From Bombella sp. ESL0385 (GTDB taxonomy: Bacteria; Pseudomonadota; Alphaproteobacteria; Acetobacterales; Acetobacteraceae), in the NCBI RefSeq assembly GCF_009725755.1, contig NZ_WNIJ01000001.1, positions 496,001 to 560,000 of the forward strand: a stretch of DNA of 64,000 nucleotides, read 5' to 3'. The notes under the pieces are model-generated. The model did not search any database and was not told the DNA's origin. It saw nothing but the letters and a program-made list of their open reading frames with translations. Shown here in pieces: positions 9,841 to 20,376 of the stretch. Made by a program: the position numbers and the translations under genes. The stretch's first letter is position 1. Each line of letters begins with the position of its first letter.

Positions 9841-12800
9841 ATGCGATTGCCATTAGAGATGGTGCCTGCTCGTCGGTCATTAAAACTATTCGCACGATGT
9901 GCGTTATTGCTGGCAAGTGTGTCCTCTTTCTCCTCGATGGTATCGTCAGCGTGGGCTGATGATGGGGCGTCTCAACCAGTGGGGGAGACGAAGATTTTTA
10001 CGTCTGCCCAAGGTAAGATGGTCCCTTATATTGATTCCATTACAGATGATGGGAACAAGCTGGTTTCTGTCGTGCAAAATGGGCCGGGTACAACATTATT
10101 GGCATCAGCAAATAGCTATACGGGTTCGACCACGATTAGCCCAAGGTATGCTTGCTTTAGGGATAGAAGGAAGCATTGAGACCTCTAGCGGTGTTATCAT
10201 GAATGGCGGCATCTTTAGCCTTGGGTCTGCTTGTGGTTCTTGCACTTCACCTGATGGGCTCTGGCGTTGGGGGGGGGCGGTTAATATTAAAAGCCTTTCC
10301 GGCGATAGCGGTACAGTTAATATGTACTCTAAGGATCTGAATATCACCTCCCCGGGTAATAATGATAAGCTTGGTGCAGATATTACAGGGAATGGTGGGA
10401 CGATTACCGTCTTTGCTGGTCAAGATGCTCAATATGCTAAAGAAGGATTTGGAGGTAATGTAAGTGGCCAGCTAAATCTTGTAACATATGCTGGTGCAAC
10501 TGATGTTTATAATGAAATGGATTATAGCGGTGCGACTACTGTAAAATATGGTGGCAGATTACACATCTATGGTAGTGTTCCTAATACAAGCAATGTAACG
10601 ATTGAGGATGGCGGTCTTTTTAATGGTGCAGGTACAATCGGTAGCCGTAATAGTACAACATATATTCAGACAGGCGGCACGATTGAGTCTGGTTATGCGG
10701 CCAATCCATGGGATGATTTGAAAATTGGAGGTAATTTAAAAGTTGATGGTACCTCAGATTTTACGCGCACAACAAGTCAGCATGGTGGTCTTATTAAAGT
10801 GGGAGGTGATCTTACTTTAAATGGGAAGGTTCTAGCACATTCATCATTTGATTATGTAGGGTCAGGGGTACGGACCCTCTATCTTTACGAGGGGACGGTC
10901 CAAACGGGAGATAAGTTAAGTCTCAATGTTTATGGTACTCCACAAGGGGGAACGGACAGTTTCCAGATAGGTCACCATCAGGTCAATTTGGTTGAGGCGA
11001 ATTCGACCGATAATTTATCTTTCTGGAATGGCACTCATATGACCCCTACGAATCAAGTGGAGGGTGGTTCCGGGGTGTGGAAGCAGGACGATACTGCACA
11101 AACAAACTGGACAAATGCTGCAGGAACAGAGAGTGCGCCGTGGGCTGCCGGTAGTTATGCTATTTTTCAGCATAGTACGGCCTCCAGTCCCGAGAACGGC
11201 GCAATTACAGTAGCGGGGACTGTAGATGTTGGTGGTATGCAGTTTACGCCTGCTCATAATGGGAATGATACACAATCATATTATCTTATCCCTTAAGGTA
11301 CATCATCAAATATTGTTTTAGATGGGAAGGTGTATAATCAATCTGCATTTGATGTAACGAATCAAAAAAGTCAAAGTGCAGCACAAAACGCGGGCCTTCT
11401 TTATAACCCAACCGGTGCAGTTTCTGTGATTCGTGTGGGGGATGGGACCATGGTGGGTACCGGTACGGTTGCAAATATTAGTACAAATATTACAGATAAG
11501 TCTGGCAACTCTACAACACTTGTTAAGACTGATTTAGGGACGTTGAACCTTAGTGTGGCGAATAGCTACACGGGGGGGGACTGTCGTTATGGGCGGGGTA
11601 CTCCAAATTGCGTCTGACCAAAGTTTAGGGGCTGCTGGGACAGCTCTGAATATTGATGGCGGTACCTTGCGGCTTGGTGGGGATGTGACTACGAACCGTA
11701 CCGTTATCCTTGGTGCGTTTAATAACTATGCCGGGTTGGACTTAAATGGCCATACAGGTACGTTGAAGGGCTCTATCGTTGGGCCGGGACAGAAGCTCGA
11801 AGTGTGGGGTAATCGAGATAATCCCTCTGTTCTTAATATTAATGGGAATAACACTTATACGGGGGATACGTACTTTAAAGGCTCTTTTAATGATGCCTCA
11901 TTCCCTACGAAGACGACAATTAACGCTAATAGTGATACCCCTTTTGGGGCCTCATCAAGCGATGCACATGGCGGCACCGTTTTTGTAGGCAATGCGACAC
12001 TTAATGTGAATAATCACGCTACATTAGGTTATCATAGTATAATTAATGATGGAGGCACGATTAATCTTAATTCAGCTGACACGAATGGCCATGCAGATAT
12101 AAATAATAGAGGCGGTTATGGGATCAACGCTGTTTTAAATGTTAATAATGCGTCCTCTGTTGGTGCATCGACCATTACAAATAATAATGGCGGTATAATT
12201 AATCTTAACGATTCTTCTCGCGCAGATGCGGCGACCATTAAAAATAACGGAGGAGCGATAAACGCTGTTGGGGGTAGTGGCGTTGGCTCGCTCTCTGGCA
12301 ATGGAGGGGGGACTATCTCATTAAAGGGGACGTTCACTGTTGGTGCATTGAATCAGGATGATATGCTAGATTCCGTCATCCAAAATGATAGCTCTAAGAA
12401 TGCTGGTAGCCTCGTGAAAGTAGGTACGGGCACGCAGACCCTAACAGGCAGTAACAGCTATACAGGCTCCACTAATATAAATGAGGGCACCCTCGCCCTT
12501 GCTGGTCAAGGCAGTATTGCCCAGTCTGCTTCCATTGATATTGAGCAACAGGGTAGTTTTGATATCAGTAAGGCGGCATCAGATGAAACTGTGAATACCA
12601 TTAGTGGCTCTGGTAGCGTTATATTAGGTAAAAATACACTAAATATCGTGAATGCTAATTATATTAAGCCATATTTTGGTAGTATTTCTGGTAGTGGTGG
12701 TGTGAATCTCTTCAGAGGAGGTGTATTCTTTAGTGGTCAAAATACCTATACAGGTTTAACAGATGTTAAAGGGGGTGATTTCCACTTAGATGGGTCTATT

Positions 12801-14895
12801 GCTGGGGACTTGCTGAATGAGACGACAACTAAGATAGGAGATCAGCCGCAAGGTAAGGTGAGTGTTGGTGGGGATATAAAGAACTTAGGCGCCCTCACCA
12901 TAAGAAACGCCACTATACATAATATTTCTTCCGATGCTGGTGCTTCCACGTTTCTAGGTAATGTCGTTGCTGAGGGTGACATATCGTCTAAGAGTGATTT
13001 TGTCTTTGGGGATACTAATAAAGACAAAGATAATGATGTTACAGCGTTTTCATATAACCCTGGGAAGGGTAACAGAACGACCCTAAACGGTAATTTGATT
13101 CTAACACAGGCCCATGGGGCTATAAACGGCTGGGTTTTGGGGGGGTGCTGGGTTAACCATTGCTGGGGGGACGGAAGCTCTTAATGATTATTACGCGTCT
13201 ACTGGCAATTTAACCATTAAAAATGGAGGTACGTTGGAAGTAGATGGTCAGGTATCTCCTTATATTGGTGGTCTAACGGATGTCCAAAATGGCGGTACAT
13301 TGCGTGGGACGGGTAGTCTTCATAGTTTAAATGTTCAGTCGGGTGGCCTTATTGCACCTGGGACGGTTGGCTCTAACACGCCTTCTACCTTGAATGTCGC
13401 AGGTGATGTGAGCATGGCGAAAGGCTCCATCCTTCGCATTAATGGCACTAGCGACACGACAGGCCAGAGCCTGACCACGGCAAAGGGGGCTGGGTATAAG
13501 GAGCTAACCTCTGACCGTCTGGCCGTTGCAGGCAAGGCAAACTTAGCGGGTGGGACGCTCGACCTGATTGTTAAAAATGCAGGGGCAGGCCTAACTTATG
13601 GGCAGGCGTACCGCGTGCTGACAGCCACACAAGGGGTGAGCGGTCAATTTGATGGCCTAACGACCAATCTCGCCGCGCAATATGCGTATCTGGACCCGAC
13701 CCTCGCTTATAGTGCTGATGCGGTCGATATTGTGTTGAAGCGCAATAGCACTGGCTTTGGTGATATTGGCGGGACGCATAATGAGGTGACGGCTGGCCGA
13801 GGGGTAAGCCATGTCGGTGCAGGGAGTGGGCTGGTGACAGCCTTAACGGGCCTGACCAAAGACCAAGCTCGCCGCGCGCTTGATAATCTCTCGGGTGAGT
13901 TACATGCCTCCATCCGCACAGCGTTAATCCAAGATAGCTTCTATCTCCGCAATGCTGTGATTAACCGTCTCGCCAATGCAGATTGTGATTATGGGCGTAA
14001 TGGGCAGAGTGTTTATGACCTCAAAACGCATAAAAAGAACGAGGCCTGCTACTCTGACCATGCTGTCCTCTGGGGCCAAGCTTATGGGGGCTTAGGCCAT
14101 AATAGCGGGGATGGTAATGCCGCGCTGATGCACCATAACACGGCAGGCTTTATCATCGGGGCCGATACCCCCATCAACCATAGTCATTGGCGTGTTGGTG
14201 GGCTGCTCTCCTATGGTCATTCTCAATTTAATGTGGCGCGTGGGCGGTCCTCCTCTGGTAACAGCAATAACATCTCTGTTGGGGCCTATGCGGGGACGCA
14301 TTGGGAGCGGCTGAACCTTCGTTTAGGGGCCGATTATAGCTGGAATGTGATTAACACGCGCCGTCAGATTGCCGTTGGGGATTATGGCAGCCGTGTGCGG
14401 AGCAGCTATCTGGGCGGTACAGCGCAAGCCTATGCGGAGCTTGGCTATAAGCTGCGCGCAGGCCGTACAGTGTTTGAGCCTTTTATGAATGTGGCTTACG
14501 TCAATATGCAGACGAACAGCTATCGTGAGCATGGCAATGATGCGGTCTTACGCAGCCGGGGGACGGATCAGGGTGTGACCTTCTCCACCTTTGGCTTCCG
14601 TGCGGCCACGCGGGTGAATATTGGTAAGGCTGTCTTTATGCCGCATATTATGGCGGGGTATCGTCATGGGTTTGGGCGTTTGCAGCCCGGGCTGCATGAA
14701 GGCTTTGTTGCCGGTGGTGGAACAAGCACGATGGATGTTGCTGGTGTTCTGCTCTCCAGCAATGCCGCTGTGACGGATGCAGGCATTACGGCACAGATTA
14801 CAAACCGCATCAATCTGGACCTCTCCTATATCGGCCAATATGGCAACCACTCTACCGAAAGCGGTGCTACAGGTAGTGTGAATGTAAGCTTCTAA
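9841..14895 (+). pseudogene. Autotransporter (type Va) broken by three +1 shifts and one nonsense codon
   Basis: The pieces add up to one autotransporter: a signal peptide ending near S-S-A-W-A-D-D, a long Gly/Asn-rich beta-helix passenger with autotransporter-associated repeats (L-T-G-S-N-S-Y-T-G-S-T-N type), and a C-terminal beta-barrel ending in Phe. The frame breaks at an extra C in 10140-10142, at an in-frame TAA (11294-11296), at an 8-G run (11572-11579) and at a 7-G run (13139-13145). Removing one base at each of the three shift sites restores a single frame of 1683 residues, interrupted only by the TAA; the intact paralogue at 24842 has 1649. The last segment (from about 13190) keeps a complete barrel. 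As read, only a peptide of about 112 residues would be made from the start. It could be a decaying gene, a phase-variable gene, or partly sequencing error in the G-runs. Confidence 0.85.
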
Positions 14896-14922
14896 GGCCT
14901 AGAGGTCATAAGGACTTTATGT

Positions 14923-14953
14923 AAAAGGCGGCCCCAAAAAGGCCGCCTTTTTT
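14923..14953. terminator. Bidirectional rho-independent terminator
   Basis: AAAAGGCGGCC (14923-14933) pairs with GGCCGCCTTTT, closing a 7-base loop, and the T-run extends to 14953. A-rich and T-rich flanks make it work in both directions. It separates the convergent autotransporter pseudogene (stop at 14895) and the MFS gene (stop at 14966). Confidence 0.9.
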
Positions 14954-14965
14954 GTGCTGAATCCC

Positions 14966-16222
14966 TTAGAAGTTTTGCACATCTTTCGGGCGGAAGAACG
15001 TTACCCCGATGCTCATCATCGTACCAGTGAGCACGCATATGGTTGCGGCGATGGGCAGCCCTGCCACGAGAGGCCCAAGAGCGGGTACAATGCGACCTGC
15101 TAAGCCTTGTCCTAATGAGCCAACAGCATAGCTTGTGCCCATCCCCGCGCTGCGGCGTTCATTAGGGAAGCGTTGGGAGAGGTAATGTGGCACAAGGGCA
15201 TAAACGCCTGATGCGGCTGCCCCGATGAGGAAGGCTGATGCAAGCAAAATGGCCCATGGTCCTGCATTGAGGAAGGGGATGATTAAAAGTATGACGGTTA
15301 GGAGGGCAAGGCGCATGATGCGGGCCTCCCCAAAGCGTGCAGCTAAAGCCCCGCATAGGATTTTCCCACTAAAAGAGCCGAGGCAATAAAGTGCTACGGG
15401 CCAGAAGATAAGCTGGGGGCTTAGATGGTGATGCTCCCGCAAAATCGTGGGGTAGAATGTGTATAATGCTGCTTTTTGGAACTCTAGGAAGCACATAAAG
15501 GCCACAGCTTGGAAAGCAGCTCCGTTCCAGAAGGCACGTATGATATGCCATAGGCTGGGGCCTTTCTCGGCGGTTGGGGAGGTATGTGTTGCGTGCTTCT
15601 TCTTTTCTTGCGTGGCGAGCCAGAGGGGGCTTTCTGCCACTCCAAGGCGAATAAAGATGACGAGTAAAGCCGGAAGTAAGCCGATAAAGAACATAAGCCG
15701 CCAGCTATAATGTGGCAGAATTAAAGCCTGCGCCCCTGCTGCGGCCATATAGCCGATTTCATAACCGGACATCATTGTAGCAGAGGCTAAGGGGCGGAGC
15801 GGGGCGGGTACGCTCTCCATCAAGAGTGTGGCGGAGGCGGTCCATTCTCCCCCAAAGCCAATGCCGAAAAGGAATTGAATGATGATGAGGCTGAGGAGAT
15901 GATGCGTTGTGCCGGTTAACGCGGCGAACAGGGCAAAGAAAAGGACGCCTAATGTAAAGGCTGGTTTGCGTCCGAAGCGGTCTGAGAGCCATCCCCACCC
16001 TGTGTTGCCAACAGCGCGCCCCAGAGCTTGCGCTAAAAAGACGCTGCCTAACATCGCCAATGAACAGCCGAAATCCTTTGCAATATCGGGGAGGGTAAAC
16101 ATGAGGGCGGTTTGGTCAAACGCATCCAAAAACCAGCCGCTAAAGGCAGCCAGTGTGACCTGCCAGTAAGGCAGTAAAGCAGCAAAACGGGGATGTTCAT
16201 TTTGGTGAGATGAGGCGGACAT
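14966..16222 (-). CDS. MFS transporter, probable carboxylate:H+ symporter type
   Basis: A 418-residue inner-membrane carrier with about 12 helices. The N-terminal W-F-L-D-A-F-D-Q stretch and the loop motif D-R-F-G-R-K fit the MFS metabolite:proton symporter branch that includes lactate/sialate carriers (SHS/Jen1-like). A monocarboxylate such as lactate, pyruvate or acetate is a reasonable guess for the substrate, but this is inference. ATG at 16222 (M-S-A-S-S-H-Q) gives the usual short polar N-terminus. An ATG at 16270 would add 16 residues; neither start has a clear ribosome binding site. It is a single gene between a shared terminator and divergent hemA. Confidence 0.82.
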   Translation of the reverse strand: MSASSHQNEHPRFAALLPYWQVTLAAFSGWFLDAFDQTALMFTLPDIAKDFGCSLAMLGSVFLAQALGRAVGNTGWGWLSDRFGRKPAFTLGVLFFALFAALTGTTHHLLSLIIIQFLFGIGFGGEWTASATLLMESVPAPLRPLASATMMSGYEIGYMAAAGAQALILPHYSWRLMFFIGLLPALLVIFIRLGVAESPLWLATQEKKKHATHTSPTAEKGPSLWHIIRAFWNGAAFQAVAFMCFLEFQKAALYTFYPTILREHHHLSPQLIFWPVALYCLGSFSGKILCGALAARFGEARIMRLALLTVILLIIPFLNAGPWAILLASAFLIGAAASGVYALVPHYLSQRFPNERRSAGMGTSYAVGSLGQGLAGRIVPALGPLVAGLPIAATICVLTGTMMSIGVTFFRPKDVQNF

Positions 16223-16424
16223 AGGCAAAAGAGAGGCCCTCCGGCAGCAAGCCCCGTGATGGGGAATCATAAGAGGAGTTAGCTATAACGGAATGGAGAG
16301 GAAAATAGTAGTTTTATGGTCCCCTTTTAAGGCTTCTGTAATCATGTTTTCGCCTATAACAGTGTTTAAGCCTTGCTTTCTGGGGAGTGAGACCTAAAGT
16401 GAGGCCCGCAAGGAGAACTATTTT

Positions 16425-17633
16425 ATGAATTACGATACCCTATTTCAAACCGCATTAGATGGCCTGCGTGCTGATGGTAGCTACCGCTATTTTGCGGAGT
16501 TAGAGCGTCATGCAGGTAAGTTCCCCAAGGCATTTCATCACGGTGTTGGGCGTGATGTGACGGTATGGTGCTCTAACGATTATTTGGGGATGGGGCAACA
16601 TCCTGATGTTATAGCGGCGATTCATAAATCATTGGATGAAAGCGGGGCTGGCGCGGGGGGAACGCGTAATATCTCTGGCACTAATCATTACCATGTTAGT
16701 TTGGAGAGAGAGCTTGCGTCTCTCCATGGTAAGGAGAGTGCGTTATTATTTAACTCAGGCTATTTATCAAATTGGGTTACACTAGGAACATTAGCGGCAC
16801 GTTTACCGGGCTGTGTGGTGATTTCTGACGAATTGAACCATGCGTCCATGATTGAGGGGATTCGTCACTCCCGTGCGGAGAAGCGCATCTTCAAGCATAA
16901 TGACCTACAAGATTTAGAAGCGAAGCTAAAAGAGTTTCCGCTTGAGACGCCCAAGATTGTGGCTTTTGAATCAGTCTATTCCATGAATGGCGATATCGCT
17001 CCGATTGAGGAGATTTGCGATATTGCTGACCGCTATAATGCGATGACCTATCTTGATGAGGTCCATGCGGTTGGGATGTATGGCCCTCAAGGGGGTGGGG
17101 TCGCGCAGGAGCGTGGGTTGGAGCATCGCCTGACAGTGATTGAAGGCACATTAGGCAAGGCTTATGGCGTGGTGGGGGGCTATATTGCAGCCTCGGCGGC
17201 GTTATGCGACTTTGTGCGCTCTTTTGGTTCTGGCTTTATTTTCTCGACCTCTTTGCCACCGATGATTGCCGCGGGGGTTCTGGCGAGTGTGCGGCATTTG
17301 CGCCATAGCGATGCCGAACGTAAGGGGCAGAAAGCCGCCGTAGCCTCTTTGCGGAAGAAGCTAGAGGCAGTGAAACTCCCTTATATGCCCGCGCAATCGC
17401 ATATTACGCCGGTGATGGTGGGGGATGCGGCTTTGTGCCGTGAGGTGACAGACCGGCTCTTAAAAGAGCATGGTCATTACCTTCAGCCGATTAATTACCC
17501 GACTGTCCCGCGCGGCACGGAGCGTTTGCGCCTTACGCCGGGGCCGCTGCATACAGAGGCAGATTTAGACTCTTTGGTCCGTGCGTTGGATCATGTATGG
17601 CAGGAGCTTAACCTCCCGCGGGCAGGGGCTTAA
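16425..17633 (+). CDS. hemA: 5-aminolevulinate synthase
   Basis: A 402-residue PLP enzyme that condenses glycine with succinyl-CoA to 5-aminolevulinate, the first step of haem synthesis by the C4 route used in Alphaproteobacteria. The PLP lysine is K245 in [15 protein letters not shown] at 211-217 holds the Asp that contacts the PLP nitrogen, and the N-terminal W-C-S-N-D-Y-L-G block is typical. The length is normal and the ATG follows AAGGAG. Its last bases overlap the TpsB gene stop tail-to-tail by four bases. It supplies haem for the cytochrome c maturation genes elsewhere in the window. Confidence 0.96.
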   Translation: MNYDTLFQTALDGLRADGSYRYFAELERHAGKFPKAFHHGVGRDVTVWCSNDYLGMGQHPDVIAAIHKSLDESGAGAGGTRNISGTNHYHVSLERELASLHGKESALLFNSGYLSNWVTLGTLAARLPGCVVISDELNHASMIEGIRHSRAEKRIFKHNDLQDLEAKLKEFPLETPKIVAFESVYSMNGDIAPIEEICDIADRYNAMTYLDEVHAVGMYGPQGGGVAQERGLEHRLTVIEGTLGKAYGVVGGYIAASAALCDFVRSFGSGFIFSTSLPPMIAAGVLASVRHLRHSDAERKGQKAAVASLRKKLEAVKLPYMPAQSHITPVMVGDAALCREVTDRLLKEHGHYLQPINYPTVPRGTERLRLTPGPLHTEADLDSLVRALDHVWQELNLPRAGA

Positions 17634-19528
17634 AATCCCCCCACAATTTGGAAGTCGCAGAACGTCCCACGGCGATTTGCGAGCTCTGTTGTATGGATGC
17701 GGCGCAGGCGTATCCCGGCATCGACTGTAAGGTTGATGTGCCTATTGAGGCTACCGGTGAGGTCTGCGCCAATGCTGGCGAGGCTAGCTGCGCGTGGCCC
17801 TGTGCCGACATGGTGGACTTGGCGGTTATCTGCCCAATCCCAAAAGATACCCAGCTTATTGCTATCTGGCTGTCCTGCTGTGGGGATATGGGCGAGTTTG
17901 AGGAGAGAGAGGGCGGGGGTGAATATCTCCTCGCTTACAGCATTGCCGTTACTGCCGAAGGATGTATTGGCAAAATAACCGCGTGCATTGCCCATTCCCC
18001 CAATCATGAGCTGCTCACTATAGAGTAGATTTTTGCTCGCACGTTGGAAGGTTACCTTCGTGGTGGAGGAAAACCCGTAAGGAAGATTTTGTGTGCGGGT
18101 GAGCATGAGGCGGTCATAAACATAATTCGGGCTGGATTTCGGGAAGATGCCCTCATAAGCGCGGCGTGTATCATTGGGGAGTAGGCCGCCGGGACCGTAA
18201 AAGAATTGGTTATTAATTTGCGTCTGCCCCCATGCGTCTTGGAGGGAGCCTGTATAGCCTACCACAAATTGCGCTGTATCGGCCTCGGAGAGGGTGATGG
18301 TCCGTGCATGGTAGAATTGGTCGGAATGGGTATTCTTCCAATCAAACCCAACTTGAATCATGCCATCAAGACCAGCATTACGGCCTAGGGCGATATGGTC
18401 GAACATATGGAGCCAGCGTAGGGAGACTTGCCCGCTCTGACCACGGTTGATGAGGTCGCGCGTGTTGCTGGTGGGGTGAGAGAGGGCGTAATTGCCAAAG
18501 ATTTGGAGCGCATTATGCCCAAAAAGAGGGATGGTCCAACTGCCTGTATGGTTGTCAAAGCGATTCATAAAAGTGCGGTTGAATTGATAGGTCAGGATGT
18601 GCCCCAGCCCAAAAGCGTTTCCCCATGAGGCTCCCGTGTACCAGTTAAACCGCCCTAAGGAGCGGTCGGCCTGATTATTCATGGCGGCATAAGCATAAAC
18701 GGGGAAGCGGTCTGTGATATTAATATCCACATCCGTACTGCCGGGGTGCGTACCGGGGCGGTAGATGAGGTCTGCCGTGTGAAAAGGATTAAGGTTAAGC
18801 CAGTCTAGCTCCGTCTGAAGGGAGGTGAGGGCCATGGTTTGGTTGGGGCTGAGTGTGCTGGTCTGCCGGATTTGCCAAGCAGGCGTCCAGCGGTTGCCAT
18901 GCACCGTGATGCGCTCCAAATGGTATTCGGAAATATCAATATGCAGCACACCATTATGCACGCGCTGCGGCGGAACCGTTACGCTGATAAAGGGGCGGTC
19001 ATGTTGGCGATAAAAGACGGCAATCGCCCCCGTAAGCTCGTGCATTTTCTGGAAGGTAAGGGGTTTGCCTATATAAGGCAGGATGATTTTATAAAGCCCC
19101 GGTGCGTGGCTAAGCCTTAGTCCGGCTGAGGAAATGGGCTGTTGGTCCAGTTGGCTGCCAGTTTGACCTGCAGGTTGGAGGACCACAGCTTGGAGATGCG
19201 GCAAAGCCACATCATTAGCCATATGGGGGGTTGGGTTTGGTCCGGCAGGGCCTTGGGGAATGGGCTCTGTTACAGGCGGGGATGTGTTGGGGGTGTTATC
19301 GCCTGATGCTGTACCTTGGACATTAGCAGAGGGCCCGCCGATTGTATGGCGATTAAAAAGGCCAAATGGTTCTGGCAAAGCGGTGATGGGCACACCGGCT
19401 TGTGTGGTGGCAGGGGGAACACCTTGGGCAAGGGCTTGTGCAGGAATGAGGAGCAAGCCCAATAAAGCAGACCATGACCATATGCGCCACTCTTTCAAGG
19501 CCCGTTGTGATGTGGAAGGAGCGGGCAT
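17630..19528 (-). CDS. Two-partner secretion outer-membrane pore (FhaC/ShlB/HecB family, TpsB)
   Basis: About 632 residues: a signal peptide ending near A-Q-A-L-A-Q-G, a Pro-rich linker, POTRA-like domains (P-Y-I-G-K-P-L-T-F, then [11 protein letters not shown]) and a C-terminal 16-stranded barrel ending in Phe. The family loop motif R-G-Y is present in G-N-A-R-G-Y-F. Such pores export one large TpsA exoprotein by type Vb secretion. No TpsA with an N-terminal haemagglutinin-type secretion domain is in this window. The ATG at 19528 overlaps the upstream stop (TGATG); a GTG at 19531 is the alternative. It is the last gene of the operon with the secreted protein and the Hint protein. Confidence 0.9.
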   Translation of the reverse strand: MPAPSTSQRALKEWRIWSWSALLGLLLIPAQALAQGVPPATTQAGVPITALPEPFGLFNRHTIGGPSANVQGTASGDNTPNTSPPVTEPIPQGPAGPNPTPHMANDVALPHLQAVVLQPAGQTGSQLDQQPISSAGLRLSHAPGLYKIILPYIGKPLTFQKMHELTGAIAVFYRQHDRPFISVTVPPQRVHNGVLHIDISEYHLERITVHGNRWTPAWQIRQTSTLSPNQTMALTSLQTELDWLNLNPFHTADLIYRPGTHPGSTDVDINITDRFPVYAYAAMNNQADRSLGRFNWYTGASWGNAFGLGHILTYQFNRTFMNRFDNHTGSWTIPLFGHNALQIFGNYALSHPTSNTRDLINRGQSGQVSLRWLHMFDHIALGRNAGLDGMIQVGFDWKNTHSDQFYHARTITLSEADTAQFVVGYTGSLQDAWGQTQINNQFFYGPGGLLPNDTRRAYEGIFPKSSPNYVYDRLMLTRTQNLPYGFSSTTKVTFQRASKNLLYSEQLMIGGMGNARGYFANTSFGSNGNAVSEEIFTPALSLLKLAHIPTAGQPDSNKLGIFWDWADNRQVHHVGTGPRAASLASIGADLTGSLNRHINLTVDAGIRLRRIHTTELANRRGTFCDFQIVGGF

Positions 19529-20337
19529 CACGGAGAGGCGGGGCCAGCGAGAGCATTATTGCTTAAGTCAATATCCCCATCAGGTAAGCGTTGTGCTGTA
19601 TTGACGGGGACCTCATGAGAGCGATTACCCGCTAGAGTAAAGGCGTTGCCATCGGCACTGGCAAGGCTGGTGGCGGCATCTAACGTTAAGGCGCGGTCGC
19701 TTGGATGGGAGCGCCTGCATGGCTCTGGCAGAATATAAATGCCGGTAGGACCAAAAGAGGCATTGAGTGTTGCCCGACGTGTTGTGGGGGGATGGGGACT
19801 GGATGTTGCGAGGATAGGTTGTTCACTTACCCCGATGGTTACGGTCTCAAACCCTTTTCCACGCCGACCGGTGCCAAATTGATAATGGGAGTTTGGAGCA
19901 CTAGCCGCTTGGCCAGTCGGGAGGCGGGTCGTACTGGGGGTTTGGCAACCACCGGGGGGGACAATTAACCCATTGGGCGCAGTAACAGTGCCATCGGCAG
20001 CGATATGGTAGAGGTCGCCCGTGATGCTGGTTTGTTTTTTAAGCGGGGAGTAAGCATTGCCGACAACGCTATCAAGCATCGTATTGGCGGTTGTGGCACT
20101 ACGCGCGCCGGGGGAGTAGCCTGCAACGGGTGTAGCTTGCCCCCATGCGTGATGAGGGGAGAGAAGGCCGCTTATGAGGATGATGGCTGAGGCACAGCAC
20201 ACTCGGTAGCGTGTGGCGGATACACTCATAAGAACCGAACCCCACATGATAGAAGACAATAACCGCCATCCATACAGGGGAGAGGTATAGAAGATTCTCC
20301 ACGGGGAGAAAAGGATTTTGGGCAGTTTATCGTCCAT
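19528..20337 (-). CDS. Secreted protein of unknown function in the TpsB operon
   Basis: 269 residues, not recognised. A long N-terminus of about 35 residues precedes a hydrophobic segment and a likely signal-peptidase site near H-A-W-G-Q, as in the extended signal peptides of type V substrates. The mature part is Pro, Ser, Thr and Gly rich, with two cysteines and little predicted helix. The ATG at 20337 is chosen because AAGGAGAGG lies just upstream; an internal ATG at 20229 has no ribosome binding site. That ribosome binding site is inside a perfect hairpin (see 20339-20370). The gene is coupled to TpsB by stop/start overlap, so it may be its substrate, an accessory factor or a surface protein. 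It is much shorter than a normal TpsA. Confidence 0.75.
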   Translation of the reverse strand: MDDKLPKILFSPWRIFYTSPLYGWRLLSSIMWGSVLMSVSATRYRVCCASAIILISGLLSPHHAWGQATPVAGYSPGARSATTANTMLDSVVGNAYSPLKKQTSITGDLYHIAADGTVTAPNGLIVPPGGCQTPSTTRLPTGQAASAPNSHYQFGTGRRGKGFETVTIGVSEQPILATSSPHPPTTRRATLNASFGPTGIYILPEPCRRSHPSDRALTLDAATSLASADGNAFTLAGNRSHEVPVNTAQRLPDGDIDLSNNALAGPASP

Positions 20338-20338
20338 T

Positions 20339-20370
20339 GGGCCTCTCCTTTATGAGGAAAGGAGAGGCCC
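20339..20370 (-). promoter_or_regulatory. Hairpin that hides the ribosome binding site of the secreted-protein gene
   Basis: A perfect 13-bp stem (arms 20339-20351 and 20358-20370) closes a 6-base loop. On the minus strand the second arm contains AAGGAGAGG, the ribosome binding site for the ATG at 20337, and it starts 7 bases after the Hint gene stop. No T-run follows on either strand, so it is not a classical terminator. It could hold back translation of the downstream gene unless ribosomes or a factor open it, or it could mark an mRNA processing site. Confidence 0.65.
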
Positions 20371-20376
20371 GCAAGG

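Noticed and set aside
19528-20337. Calling the 269-residue secreted protein a TpsA because of A-P-N-G-L
   Set aside because: It resembles the N-P-N-G motif of TpsA only weakly; the protein is far too short and lacks the beta-helix secretion domain.
20339-20370. Reading the 13-bp hairpin as a terminator
   Set aside because: No T-run on either strand, and the second arm contains the ribosome binding site of the next gene.
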